Below are positions 18,115-27,418 of a DNA stretch of 64,000 nucleotides, piece by piece. Numbering within the stretch: the stretch's first letter is position 1; each line of letters starts with the position of its first letter. The position numbers were made by a program, and so were the translations under genes. The DNA comes from Advenella sp. FME57 (GTDB lineage Bacteria; Pseudomonadota; Gammaproteobacteria; Burkholderiales; Burkholderiaceae_B). The stretch lies in assembly GCF_014897675.1 (NCBI RefSeq), contig NZ_JABUXU010000002.1, positions 287,001-351,000 of the forward strand, read 5' to 3'. The notes under the pieces were generated by a model, which was given only the letters and a program-made list of their open reading frames with translations, ran no database searches and had not been told where the DNA came from.

Positions 18115-19614
18115 ATGAATGAATCAGACAAAAAGCCCGCTTCCGGATCTACCACAGGCGCTGGCGCGCCCGCGCAAAGCGATCGCAACTCGCTTACTGT
18201 CGGACCTAACGGGCCAATTTTGCTTCACGACGTCCATTTTCTTGAGCAAATGGCACACTTTAATCGCGAAAAAGTGCCGGAGCGTCAGCCACATGCAAAG
18301 GGGGCCGGTGCATTTGGCGAGTTCGAAACGACGGAAGACGTCTCTGCATACACAAAAGCCGCAGTTTTTCAAAAAGGCTGTAAGACCGAGATGCTGGCGC
18401 GGTTCTCTACCGTGGCCGGGGAAGCAGGCAGTCCTGATACGTGGCGCGACGTGCGCGGCTTCTCCCTGAAGTTCTACACAGACGAGGGTAACTACGATCT
18501 GGTGGGCAACAATACCCCGGTCTTTTTTGTGCGCGATCCGATGAAATTCCCGCACTTTATTCGCAGCCAGAAACGGTTGCCCGATTCCGGATTGCGCGAC
18601 AATCATATGCAGTGGGACTTCTGGACCAGCAACCCTGAAACAGCGCATCAGGTCACCTATCTGATGGGCGAACGTGGCCTGCCGCGTACCTGGCGTCATA
18701 TGAACGGTTACGGTTCACATACCTATATGTGGATCAACGCCGCGGGTGAAAAATTCTGGGTCAAATATCATTTCCATACAAACCAGGGAATGGCGTTTTT
18801 CAGTAACGAGCAAGCCTCTGCAATGGCGGGTAAAGATGCCGATTTTCACAGGCGTGACCTGTTTGATGCCATTGCCCGCGGCGAGCATCCAAGCTGGGTG
18901 CTGTCGGTGCAGATCATGCCTTATGCCGATGCCGGCAAGTACCGTTTCAATCCCTTTGATCTGACCAAAACCTGGTCGCACAAAGATTATCCGTTGATCA
19001 AGGTCGGTACGATGACACTGAACCGCAATCCCGAGAACTTTTTTGCACAGATCGAACAGGCTGCGTTTTCGCCTGGCAACGTGGTTCCGGGTATCGGCCT
19101 GTCTCCGGACAAAATGCTGCTGGGACGTGCCTTTGCGTACAACGATGCGCAGCGCAATCGCATCGGCACCAATTTCCATCAGTTGCCGGTGAACCGTCCC
19201 AAAGTTCCTGTCAATACCTATATGTTCGATGGTCAGATGGCTTATGAGCACAGTGGTAATGCGCCCGTTTACGCGCCCAACAGTGCCGGACGTGACTGGG
19301 CCGACAGTACCGGGAAAATGGACGACGGTTGGGAAACAGATGGCGATATGGTTCGGCAAGCCTATTCGCTGCATGCCGACGATGATGATTTCGGCCAGCC
19401 CGGCACGCTCGTCCGCCACGTCTTCAATGATGAGCAACGCAACAAGCTGATAGAACAGGTGGCCGGCAGCTTGCTGGGCGGTGTACGTAGCCCGGTCCTG
19501 GAACGTGCCTTCGACTACTGGAAGCGTATTGACGCGGACGTTGGACGTCGCATTGAAGAAAAAGTGCGTGCAGGCAATGCACCCGAGCCGGCTACCGGTG
19601 AAGGCGAAGCCTGA
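18115..19614 (+). CDS. katA: Monofunctional heme catalase
   Basis: A 499-residue small-subunit catalase that decomposes hydrogen peroxide. The catalytic His60 is in [13 protein letters not shown]; the usual VV before His is QP here. The distal region [11 protein letters not shown] and the proximal heme ligand motif [10 protein letters not shown] are present, as are core motifs ([20 protein letters not shown]). The ATG at 18115 sits 10 bases after AGGAG; the frame is open upstream but that extension precedes the ribosome site. It is monocistronic with a terminator downstream. Confidence 0.93.
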   Translation: MNESDKKPASGSTTGAGAPAQSDRNSLTVGPNGPILLHDVHFLEQMAHFNREKVPERQPHAKGAGAFGEFETTEDVSAYTKAAVFQKGCKTEMLARFSTVAGEAGSPDTWRDVRGFSLKFYTDEGNYDLVGNNTPVFFVRDPMKFPHFIRSQKRLPDSGLRDNHMQWDFWTSNPETAHQVTYLMGERGLPRTWRHMNGYGSHTYMWINAAGEKFWVKYHFHTNQGMAFFSNEQASAMAGKDADFHRRDLFDAIARGEHPSWVLSVQIMPYADAGKYRFNPFDLTKTWSHKDYPLIKVGTMTLNRNPENFFAQIEQAAFSPGNVVPGIGLSPDKMLLGRAFAYNDAQRNRIGTNFHQLPVNRPKVPVNTYMFDGQMAYEHSGNAPVYAPNSAGRDWADSTGKMDDGWETDGDMVRQAYSLHADDDDFGQPGTLVRHVFNDEQRNKLIEQVAGSLLGGVRSPVLERAFDYWKRIDADVGRRIEEKVRAGNAPEPATGEGEA

Positions 19615-20004
19615 CCTGCGATGCACCGGCTCGCGCGCGAGCGCCCAAATGCGCCTGACTTAAGTGACTGGCGTAAATTACTGGCTTAAGCAATGATTTA
19701 AGTGATGAGCTTATTCGATATGTTTTAGCGATGTGATTAAGCGGGACAAAGGCGAGTTAAAAAAGGCCCTGGAGCGTTGAATGCCAACTGTAATGGTTGA
19801 TATTTCAACGCTCTTTTTTTGCCAGCAGTTTTGATCATCGGTACACAATTGTGTTGTGCCCGCCATCATAAACGCAGCCCCACTGCCGGTGATTTCGGCT
19901 TGACAGCGTTGCTGGCGTATGCCCGCATCACCTGTGCACGACACGTGCCCAAGCTTAATGGTATAACCGTTTATTACGCAGGTTTATTCTTTAAGGGGTG
20001 GACG
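19615..20004. other. 390-base spacer between catalase and lysR
   Basis: Contains the terminator at 19772-19820 and the promoter region of the next LysR gene. An open frame runs through from 19819 in the same frame as lysR but the segment before 20005 is not protein-like. Nothing else is seen. Confidence 0.4.
19772..19820 (+). terminator. Intrinsic terminator after catalase
   Basis: GAGCGTTGAA (19772-19781) pairs with TTCAACGCTC (19804-19813), with an inner CAAC/GTTG helix, and is followed by seven T. It lies 160 bases after the catalase stop. Confidence 0.75.
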
Positions 20005-20913
20005 ATGGATTTGCGGCAGATTGAGTGCTTTATTTGTGTAGCCGAATTAGGCAGCTTTACGCAGGCGGCGATGGTGCTTGGTGTAGGGCAGCCTGCGCTT
20101 AGCCGGCAGGTCAGAGGCCTGGAGGTAGAGCTCAGGCAGACCTTGTTCTACCGCAATGGGCGCGGTGTCTGTCTTACCGAAGCAGGTAAACGGTTGCTGG
20201 CACACGGACGGACCATCCAGATGCAATTTGAGCATGCCCGTCATGATGTAGAAGACGCCAGAGGCTGTGCACTTGGACGTGTGACGATTGGCCTTCCTTA
20301 CGCCGCAGCCCGGGCACTAAGCATTCCTTTTATCAAGTCATTCAGAGAGCAATATCCGAAAGCCAACCTATGCATCACTGAAGGGTTGACTATCCATCTA
20401 TACGAATGGCTACAAGCAGGGCGGATTGATATTGCCTTGTTGCATGATCCGATACCGTCACCAAGTCTTGATTTATGCCCGGTTCGCAAGGATAACCTCC
20501 TTTTGCTTGCATACAAGGACAGGGAGGCGTCGGACATCGGTCCATCGATATCCTTGCGTAAAGTGGCAGGCTTGCCGCTCATCATCCCTTGCCGACCGCA
20601 CCCGCTGCGCATGATGGTTGAAACTCGGCTGGCTGCCATGCAGCTTAAGCCCAATATTGCGCTTGAGATCGACGCAGTAGCGACGATCGTTAAGCTAGTC
20701 TCTCAGAACGAGGGATACGCCATAGCGACGGATCACGCCGTGGCAATCAGCGACGCTAAGGACCATCTGCACATGCGTCGCATCATCGCACCGCGTATGA
20801 TCAGCACACTGGCTTTGGCTACCTCGGCGGATCGGCCACGCACCACGCTGGTGGTCCGCACCTGTGAACTGTTGCAGCAAGTTGTGGGCAGCCACTCTCG
20901 AGGTACTCGCTAA
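20005..20913 (+). CDS. LysR-family regulator
   Basis: A 302-residue regulator. It begins MDLRQIECFICVAELGSF with helix-turn-helix VLGVGQPALSRQVRGLE, followed by the type-2 periplasmic-binding-protein-like effector domain. The ATG at 20005 has GGGGTGG upstream. It precedes, in the same direction, tctC and ligJ and is the likely activator of that pair; the inducer may be an intermediate of aromatic meta-cleavage. Confidence 0.87.
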   Translation: MDLRQIECFICVAELGSFTQAAMVLGVGQPALSRQVRGLEVELRQTLFYRNGRGVCLTEAGKRLLAHGRTIQMQFEHARHDVEDARGCALGRVTIGLPYAAARALSIPFIKSFREQYPKANLCITEGLTIHLYEWLQAGRIDIALLHDPIPSPSLDLCPVRKDNLLLLAYKDREASDIGPSISLRKVAGLPLIIPCRPHPLRMMVETRLAAMQLKPNIALEIDAVATIVKLVSQNEGYAIATDHAVAISDAKDHLHMRRIIAPRMISTLALATSADRPRTTLVVRTCELLQQVVGSHSRGTR

Positions 20914-21128
20914 GATCATGGCAATGTCTTGTTGTCCCCGCTGCATGAGGGGCTCAACTGCACGGGTTCAGATATGTATTTAAGGAATATCAGCTAGTCG
21001 GAAATGCTTCTGTTAATTAAAACGAAGAACTATTAGCATGGCCCGGTGGTAGGAAAAATAATTGCTTCGCCACAGACCTGATGGCAGTGATAACGCCAAT
21101 CATCATAAAAATTGCAGGAGACAAGCTC

Positions 21129-22112
21129 ATGAAACACATAACCAAACAGATAGTCAGGAAATTTTTCATTTGCGCCATTGCGGCTCTTAGTGTCATTAGC
21201 GTGCCGGTCAACGCGGCTTATCCAGAAAAACCGATTACATTAGTTGTTCCCTTTCCCCCCGGAGGGGCCGTCGATACGCTAGGCCGGATTTTTGCCGACA
21301 GTATCAATGCCCAGACCGGCAAGCCCGTGATCGTGGAGAACCGGGCGGGAGCCAATGGCAATATTGGGACCGAGGCAGTGGTAAGGGCTGCAGCTGACGG
21401 TTATACAGTGCTGATTGGCGCCAATGGCCTGGCAACCAATCCGGCGGTGTATCCCAAACGGGCATTTAACGAGGTCAGAGATCTTGCTCCGGTCGCTTAT
21501 GTAGGCTATGCACCGTTGATTCTTGTCGTCGCCCGCAATTCACCGTACACGACTTTTGCTGAGCTGTTGAACGAGGCCAAGGCTAAGCCGGGTGCCGTGT
21601 CTTTTGCCACCTCCGGCAGTGGAAGTGCCCCCCATCTGGCCTCTGAGCTGCTTAAGATAACGACCGATACCGACATGCTGCACGTTCCCTACAAGGGAGG
21701 CGCACCAGCTAAACTTGATCTGGTTTCAGGCCGGGTTTCTTTTATGTTTCTCAATCCTCTGGAGGCGGTGCCCCAGGTGGAAAGCAAAAAATTGCGCGCT
21801 TTGATGGTTGACAATGATAAACGCATTGCGCAATTGCCGGATGTTCCTACAGCCAAGGAGCTTGGGTATTCCGATCTTGAAGCAAAAGTCTGGTGGGGGT
21901 TCGCGGTGCCCAAAGCGACTGCACCTGAAATTATCCAGACGCTTAATACATATATCAACACCGCCCTGAAAGACCCCGCGGTCCAAAGCAAGCTGGAGAA
22001 AATGGCGATTGAAATTGGTGGCGGAACGGTCGAGCAGTTCAATACGTTTTATCTTGAACAGGTAGACAAATGGGAGAAGGTAGTAGAAAAGGCGAACCTT
22101 CGCGCCAACTGA
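21129..22112 (+). CDS. Bug/TctC-family periplasmic binding protein
   Basis: A 327-residue secreted receptor with a signal peptide (ALSVISVPVNAAYPEKPI, cleavage near NAA/YPEK) and the family motif ITLVVPFPPGGAVDTLGR, then VIVENRAGANGNIGTEAV. The ATG at 21129 follows AGGAG at 21116. Between a LysR gene and ligJ, it probably binds an aromatic or tricarboxylic acid feeding the 4-oxalomesaconate route. No TctAB membrane partner lies nearby. Confidence 0.9.
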   Translation: MKHITKQIVRKFFICAIAALSVISVPVNAAYPEKPITLVVPFPPGGAVDTLGRIFADSINAQTGKPVIVENRAGANGNIGTEAVVRAAADGYTVLIGANGLATNPAVYPKRAFNEVRDLAPVAYVGYAPLILVVARNSPYTTFAELLNEAKAKPGAVSFATSGSGSAPHLASELLKITTDTDMLHVPYKGGAPAKLDLVSGRVSFMFLNPLEAVPQVESKKLRALMVDNDKRIAQLPDVPTAKELGYSDLEAKVWWGFAVPKATAPEIIQTLNTYINTALKDPAVQSKLEKMAIEIGGGTVEQFNTFYLEQVDKWEKVVEKANLRAN

Positions 22113-22181
22113 TACTGAATCCAATCAACCGCCTGCAAACGAAGCGACTTGCCTGGCATTGCATAAAAAATGGGATGGGGA

Positions 22182-23213
22182 ATGATTATTGATTGCCACG
22201 GACACTATACGACAGCGCCCAAAGCGCTTGAAGATTTCAGGAAATGCCAGATCGCCATGCTGGCCGAAGATTTTGGCGGCGAGTGCAGACGAATGCGTCA
22301 TATTACCGATGACCAGATTCGCGAGTCCCTGGAGGAAAACCAGTTGCGTATTCAGCAAGAGCGTGGGGTCGATCTGACCTTATTTTCTCCACGTGCCGGT
22401 GGTATGGCGCATCATATAGGTGACGCGCGCAGCAGTGAGATTTGGACACGGCATTGCAATGATTTGATTCATCGCGCAGTACGCCTGTTCCCGACCAGGC
22501 TGGCCGGTGTCTGTCAATTGCCGCAATCGCCAGGCGTAAGCACTGGCAATTGTGTATCTGAACTTGTACGGTGTGTGCAGGAACTGGGGTTCGTCGGCTG
22601 CAATATTAATCCTGATCCCACTGATGGCTATTGGACCGATCCGCCGTTGACCACACGTCATTGGTACCCGCTTTTTGAAAAAATGGTTGAACTTGATGTT
22701 CCCGGCATGATTCATACCAGTTGCTCCTGCAATCCCAATTTCCATTTTACCGGAGCACATTATCTGAATGGAGATACAACGGCTTTCATGCAGTTTGTCG
22801 AATCGGATCTGTTTCGTGATTTTCCTACGCTCAAATTGATTATCCCGCATGGAGGCGGGGCCGTGCCATATCATTGGGGGCGTTATCGCGGTCTTGCCCA
22901 GAACATGGGCAGACCGCCATTGCATACACTGCTTGAAAACGTGTTCTTTGATACTTGCGTTTACCATCAGCCTGGCATCGAGTTGCTATTGAACGTCATA
23001 CCGCATGAAAATATCTTGTTTGCATCGGAAATTATTGGTGCAGTCAAGGGCGTGGATCCGCAAACCGGTTTTAACTATGACGACACGAAACGCTATATCG
23101 ATGCCGTTGATTGGCTTACGCCTGATGCACGAAAGCTAATCATGAGCGGCAATGCCTTGCGGGTGTTCAGCCGGTTACACAAGCAACTGGAGATCCAACA
23201 GGGCAGTGCATAG
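22182..23213 (+). CDS. ligJ: 4-oxalomesaconate hydratase, amidohydrolase fold
   Basis: A 343-residue metal-dependent hydratase of the ACMSD/amidohydrolase family. It hydrates 4-oxalomesaconate to 4-carboxy-4-hydroxy-2-oxoadipate in protocatechuate 4,5-cleavage and gallate degradation. The start IIDCHGHYTTAPKALE, the middle DLTLFSPRAGGMAHHIGD, and IPHGGGAVPYHWGR and FFDTCVYHQPGI follow known LigJ closely. The start at 22182 is set by that homology, with GGGG just before it; an earlier in-frame ATG at 22170 has no site. Sister genes ligA/B, ligC, ligI and ligK are not in the window. Confidence 0.88.
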   Translation: MIIDCHGHYTTAPKALEDFRKCQIAMLAEDFGGECRRMRHITDDQIRESLEENQLRIQQERGVDLTLFSPRAGGMAHHIGDARSSEIWTRHCNDLIHRAVRLFPTRLAGVCQLPQSPGVSTGNCVSELVRCVQELGFVGCNINPDPTDGYWTDPPLTTRHWYPLFEKMVELDVPGMIHTSCSCNPNFHFTGAHYLNGDTTAFMQFVESDLFRDFPTLKLIIPHGGGAVPYHWGRYRGLAQNMGRPPLHTLLENVFFDTCVYHQPGIELLLNVIPHENILFASEIIGAVKGVDPQTGFNYDDTKRYIDAVDWLTPDARKLIMSGNALRVFSRLHKQLEIQQGSA

Positions 23214-23242
23214 CAGCCCAATAATGCTGCAGTATATGGCGC

Positions 23243-24136
23243 TCATGTACGAACCGACATATCCGAGGCCAGCGCCCGGAATCTGGAGGTGGCCATCGAT
23301 TCGGTTTCCTGCCTGTATACCAATCCGTAGCCAATGCGCTTGACGGTCGATTCATCTTCAAGCCGTTTGTAGATGATGCGATAGCGGTTGATATTCTCCA
23401 TCACTGACGGCACCAGGGCCAGACCAAAATTGCTTTCGACCAGCGATAGGACCGTCTGCACCTGTACGGCAACCTGGGATACCTTTGGCGAGAAGCCGGC
23501 CGACTGGCATGCGGCCATCATCGCATAATGCAGGCCGCGAGCATGCTCGGACGAATAGACGATGAACGGGGTGTCGGCCAGATCGCTCAGCCGTACCGGC
23601 TGGTTGGCCAATGCGTGCCCCTCGGGCAGCGCCAGAATGAAATGATCGTTCTCCAGAATTTGCATATTGACATCGGCGCTGGCCAATATCGGGGTCCTGA
23701 TAAGCCCGATATCGAGCTTGCCCGAACTGACAGCTTGCACGATTTGTGTCGAGGTAGCTTCGCTGAAAGAGAGCGAAATTTTGGGATATGACGTACGAAA
23801 TGCCGATACCAGCTTCTGAAACAACTGCTGGGTGGTCGAGCCAACTATGCCGATACGCAAAGAGCCGTTGGTGCCCTCGCGGATTTCAAGTGCCGTTTGT
23901 TCCACTTGCTCGGCAGCCTGCAAAAGACGGATCGACAGCGGCAGAATGTGGGCGCCTTCTTCTGTGAGCGACACGCCTTTGGGATTGCGATGAAACAGCG
24001 TAAGCCCCAGTTCGGCTTCGAGTTTCTGGATAGAGACCGAAAGCGGGGGCTGGGCAATATGCAATTTTTCGGCTGCCTTGTGAAAGTTCAGCGTTTCGGC
24101 TAGCACGACAAAATGTCTGATACGGCGCAGTTCCAA
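23243..24136 (-). CDS. LysR-family regulator, CbnR/CatR-like
   Basis: A regulator of about 297 residues with N-terminus LRRIRHFVVLAETLNFHKAA and helix KLHIAQPPLSVSIQKLEAEL, typical of the LysR branch controlling aromatic catabolism. I place the start at a TTG (24136): homologues begin here, AGGA lies 8 bases upstream, and the ATG-initiated longer frame adds non-conserved residues. It converges with ligJ and is the last gene of, or follows, the large minus-strand acyl-CoA operon, which it may regulate. Confidence 0.85.
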   Translation of the reverse strand: MELRRIRHFVVLAETLNFHKAAEKLHIAQPPLSVSIQKLEAELGLTLFHRNPKGVSLTEEGAHILPLSIRLLQAAEQVEQTALEIREGTNGSLRIGIVGSTTQQLFQKLVSAFRTSYPKISLSFSEATSTQIVQAVSSGKLDIGLIRTPILASADVNMQILENDHFILALPEGHALANQPVRLSDLADTPFIVYSSEHARGLHYAMMAACQSAGFSPKVSQVAVQVQTVLSLVESNFGLALVPSVMENINRYRIIYKRLEDESTVKRIGYGLVYRQETESMATSRFRALASDMSVRT

Positions 24137-24250
24137 TTTGAATATCCTGATAATCGCATACGTAGGGGTGTTGCCGGTACGCATTACCGGAACAGTCTGA
24201 CCGATTTTATCAAGCTTGGCAGGACTATGGCTGATGCTGCGCCGGCAAGC

Positions 24251-25222
24251 TTACTGTTTGGCAATGCCCGCACGTGCTGCCGCCTTGGACCAGCGCTCAA
24301 TTTCGGTGCGCTGAAAGCGGGCCAGATCACCCGAGTCGCCGGGGAAGGCTTCCCAGTTTATTTTCGCCAGAAAAGCTTTGGCATCGTCAGTTCGATAAAT
24401 GTCCTCCAGCGTTTTGCTTAGCAGGTCGCGCACATTCTCGGTTAAGCCGGCGGGGCCGAAAGCCGCTGTCCAGTTGACCATGTAATAGTCCGTATAGCCC
24501 AGTTCCTTCAGGGTGGGAATGGATGGGGCCGTGGCCAGGCGATCGGTGCCGGTGACGGCAATGATTTTGACTTTGCCTGCGTTGGCCAGCGGCAGTATGG
24601 CGCCATAGTCGGCAAATACAAAATCCACCTGGCCCGAGGCCAGGTCCGTGAGCGCTGGGGATGCGCCCTTATAAGGAATTTGTCTGGCGGTAATCTGCGC
24701 CATGGACAGAAATAATTCAGTGGCAATTCGATAGGAAGCGCTGCCGCTACCATAGTTCATTTTTCCGGGATGTTTTTTGGCATACTCGAGCAATTGCGGA
24801 ATCGATGAATAAGGTGCAGAGGCATTGACGGCCACGCCCATTGCTCCAAAGCTGAGTTTGGCCAGCGGTGTCAGGCCCTTGACGGGGTCATAGGGCAGGG
24901 ACTTGAACATCGCTACATTGGTGGCAACGGGCGAGTTGCTGGCAAACAGCAGGGTATAACCATCCGGCTTTGCACTGGCAACGGCTTCGGCGGCGATGAA
25001 ACTGTTGCCACCGGGCTTGTTTTCCACCATGACAGGCACACCGAGTTTTTCCGACATGTTTTTTGCCGCATAACGGGCATTGGTATCGGTCCCGCTGCCC
25101 GGAGGAAATGAGACGATCATTTTGATGGGTTTTTCCGGATAGGCTGCCCATCCGGCTACCGGGACAATCGCTGCGGTGAGTACGGCTGCGACCCAAAGCG
25201 CTGCTGAGGGGGATTTTTTCAT
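24251..25222 (-). CDS. Bug/TctC-family periplasmic binding protein
   Basis: A 323-residue secreted receptor. The signal peptide begins MKKSPSAALWVAAVLTAAIV and ends at GWA/AYPEKPI; the mature part has IKMIVSFPPGSGTDTNARY and VMVENKPGGNSFIAAEAV. It is in tandem with another tctC 77 bases upstream, but the two differ throughout, so they are an old duplication or separate acquisitions. It is the distal gene of the acyl-CoA operon. Confidence 0.9.
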   Translation of the reverse strand: MKKSPSAALWVAAVLTAAIVPVAGWAAYPEKPIKMIVSFPPGSGTDTNARYAAKNMSEKLGVPVMVENKPGGNSFIAAEAVASAKPDGYTLLFASNSPVATNVAMFKSLPYDPVKGLTPLAKLSFGAMGVAVNASAPYSSIPQLLEYAKKHPGKMNYGSGSASYRIATELFLSMAQITARQIPYKGASPALTDLASGQVDFVFADYGAILPLANAGKVKIIAVTGTDRLATAPSIPTLKELGYTDYYMVNWTAAFGPAGLTENVRDLLSKTLEDIYRTDDAKAFLAKINWEAFPGDSGDLARFQRTEIERWSKAAARAGIAKQ

Positions 25223-25299
25223 GTTGTCTCCATCATTCTATGTTGAATGTCATGACGTGTATGCTGGCTGTCGATTGTAGAATCGACAGCCAGGCCACT

Positions 25300-26286
25300 T
25301 TAATTGGATTTGACGCCGGCTTCCTGCACCACCTGTTTCCAGCGTTTGGTTTCCTGCAGGATAAACTGGCGGTACGCCTGGGGCGTTGAGCCAAGCGTAT
25401 CTGTGCCCTGTTTTTGCAGGGTTGCTTTGAAGTCGGGTGAGTCCAGTGTGTCCCGGATAGTTTTGTTCAATTTGTCGATAATCGGCTGTGGGGTGCCGCG
25501 TGGCACTACGACGCCTTGCCAGGCGCCAATCTCAAAGCCTTTAACGCCCGCTTCGTCTACCGTCGGCACGCCGGGCAACACCTGCTCGTTGCGCTGCAGA
25601 CTTGCCAGTGCCAGTATCTTCACTTTTTTGCCGCGAATGGCCGATAGGGAATCATTTAGTGTATTGACCATGTAATCTACCTGGCCGCCCATCAAATCGA
25701 CCATAGCCGGAGCGCTGCCCTTGTATGGCACATGCAATGCCTTGATGTCGAGCCCTTTGTTAAGCAAAAAACCGCCCAGGTGGGTAATGTTGCCCATTCC
25801 GCTGGAGGCATAACTCGTCTTGTGTGCGATCACATGTGCCTTGAGCTGTTCCAGATTGTTTACCGGTATCTTTGGATTGACTAGCACGACCATTGGCACA
25901 TTGGCCGTTGTCGATACGGGATCGAATGCCGTCGTGGGGTCATATGACAAATCCGGGTACAGAGCGGGGCTCAAGGCAATGGAGGATGTGTTGTACAGGA
26001 TGGTGTAGCCATCGGGTTTGGCGGTGGCCACATGTTGCATGCCGATGGTCGCATTGGCGCCGCCGCGGTTTTCCACCACGAACGGTTGCTCAAGACGTTG
26101 CGCCAGCTGCTTTGCCAATTGCCTTGCCACGATGTCGGTTGGGCCACCCGGTGGAAAGGGGACCACCATGGTAACCGGCTGTCGTGGCCATGTGACATCG
26201 GTTGTAGCGGCTGCGCTGCAAAGGCTGGTCAGGGTGCAGCCAAGAAGCAGGGCTGCGGCGGATTTGCGGGTGTTGCAGAAATACAT
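25300..26286 (-). CDS. Bug/TctC-family periplasmic binding protein
   Basis: A 328-residue secreted receptor with a signal peptide rich in Leu/Ala and the mature motif VTMVVPFPPGGPTDIVARQ, then VVENRGGANATIGMQHV. It sits between acyl-CoA dehydrogenase and another tctC on the minus strand, so two binding proteins may deliver related substrates to the same pathway. ATG at 26286 follows GGAGAC. Confidence 0.9.
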   Translation of the reverse strand: MYFCNTRKSAAALLLGCTLTSLCSAAATTDVTWPRQPVTMVVPFPPGGPTDIVARQLAKQLAQRLEQPFVVENRGGANATIGMQHVATAKPDGYTILYNTSSIALSPALYPDLSYDPTTAFDPVSTTANVPMVVLVNPKIPVNNLEQLKAHVIAHKTSYASSGMGNITHLGGFLLNKGLDIKALHVPYKGSAPAMVDLMGGQVDYMVNTLNDSLSAIRGKKVKILALASLQRNEQVLPGVPTVDEAGVKGFEIGAWQGVVVPRGTPQPIIDKLNKTIRDTLDSPDFKATLQKQGTDTLGSTPQAYRQFILQETKRWKQVVQEAGVKSN

Positions 26287-26377
26287 GATTGTCTCCTCAT
26301 GTGATTGTGGACTGCACCTGCGTGAGCGTGCTTACGGCCAGACTTTATTTGGCGAGCCGGTTCGCTGGAACCGGTAT

Positions 26378-27409
26378 CTAGCCTGTCCTTTGTTCATCCT
26401 GGGCCGAAGTCAGGAATGCGAAAAGCGTGTCATTGTTTTTGTGCAGGATGTGTTGCCCGATTTCAGCCGCCCAGTATTGGGCTGAGCCGAAGCAGGACTT
26501 GCATTCCCGGATTCTGCGGGTGTAGTGATGCAGGGGGTATTCCTGGCTGATGCCGATTGCGCCGTGTATTGCATGTGCGATATCGGCGATTCTGTCTGCG
26601 ATATGTGCGATTTGAAATTGCGCGATGGCAAGCGCTCGGGAGCCAGGGGCAGTCTGGGCGCTGCCGTCAGTGGCGGCCGCCATCTGCAATGCCATATCGG
26701 CAGCGCACACGTGTTCGGCCATTTCGCTGATCTGGTGCTGCACGGCCTGAAATTTGCTTACCGGCCGGCCAAATTGCTGGCGCTGGGCAGCATATTCCAG
26801 CGTGAGTTCGAAGGTTTTTTCCATGGCACCCACGGTCGCTGCCAGCATGGCAAAGACACTCAAATGAAATAGGTCGTGCGTTGCCTGCTCGCGCAGATCG
26901 AGTCTGCTCAGGCCCTGAGTCGGCCAGGCCACGGCTGCGAACAGGCCGCCATGGTAGGCTTGCAAAATCCGACGATTATGGCTGTGCGCCAGGAAGCATT
27001 GCTGGTCCGTGGCGATCAGCATGTGATCAACCCAGTGACCATGCCAGGCCTTGTGCAATGTGGCCGAACGGGTCTGTGCATCAATCTGAAGCGCCGAACT
27101 GGCGTAGCTGAACGAGCCTTCCGGTAGATCCACACTGTGCGTGTGTGCCCAAACACGTGTGACCACGGTCTGAGCAAAAGGTATGGGCACGTTGTAATAC
27201 CCTTCCATCTTCAGCAATGCAACCGCCTCATACAGGCTGATGCCGCTGCCACCGGCCGCTTGCGGCAGCAGCAGGTCGGCAAAGCCACTGGCGTAAATTT
27301 CATTTGATATTTTCTTGTGCTGATCCGCCGTGATTTCCAGGCCAGGCGATGCGCCTGACGTTACGTGCCGAAACAGCTCGCCAAGGGCATCTTCGAGTAA
27401 TGTGTCCAT
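26378..27409 (-). CDS. Acyl-CoA dehydrogenase family protein, short
   Basis: A 343-residue flavoprotein of the acyl-CoA dehydrogenase fold, shorter than the usual 380. The C-terminal four-helix bundle is clear (EYAAQRQQFGRPVSKFQAVQ, where the R-Q-F-G/K-P motif contacts FAD, and AIHGAIGISQEYPLHHYTRR). The middle strand domain is poorly conserved. Such diverged copies often pair with a second dehydrogenase as an alpha2beta2 enzyme, and here a full-length one is 9 bases upstream. The pair would oxidise the acyl-CoA made by the CaiB-like transferase. Confidence 0.87.
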   Translation of the reverse strand: MDTLLEDALGELFRHVTSGASPGLEITADQHKKISNEIYASGFADLLLPQAAGGSGISLYEAVALLKMEGYYNVPIPFAQTVVTRVWAHTHSVDLPEGSFSYASSALQIDAQTRSATLHKAWHGHWVDHMLIATDQQCFLAHSHNRRILQAYHGGLFAAVAWPTQGLSRLDLREQATHDLFHLSVFAMLAATVGAMEKTFELTLEYAAQRQQFGRPVSKFQAVQHQISEMAEHVCAADMALQMAAATDGSAQTAPGSRALAIAQFQIAHIADRIADIAHAIHGAIGISQEYPLHHYTRRIRECKSCFGSAQYWAAEIGQHILHKNNDTLFAFLTSAQDEQRTG

Positions 27410-27418
27410 GTTGTTTCC

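Noticed and set aside
18124..19626. Long minus-strand frames opposite catalase
   Set aside because: They are shadows of the strongly biased catalase gene.
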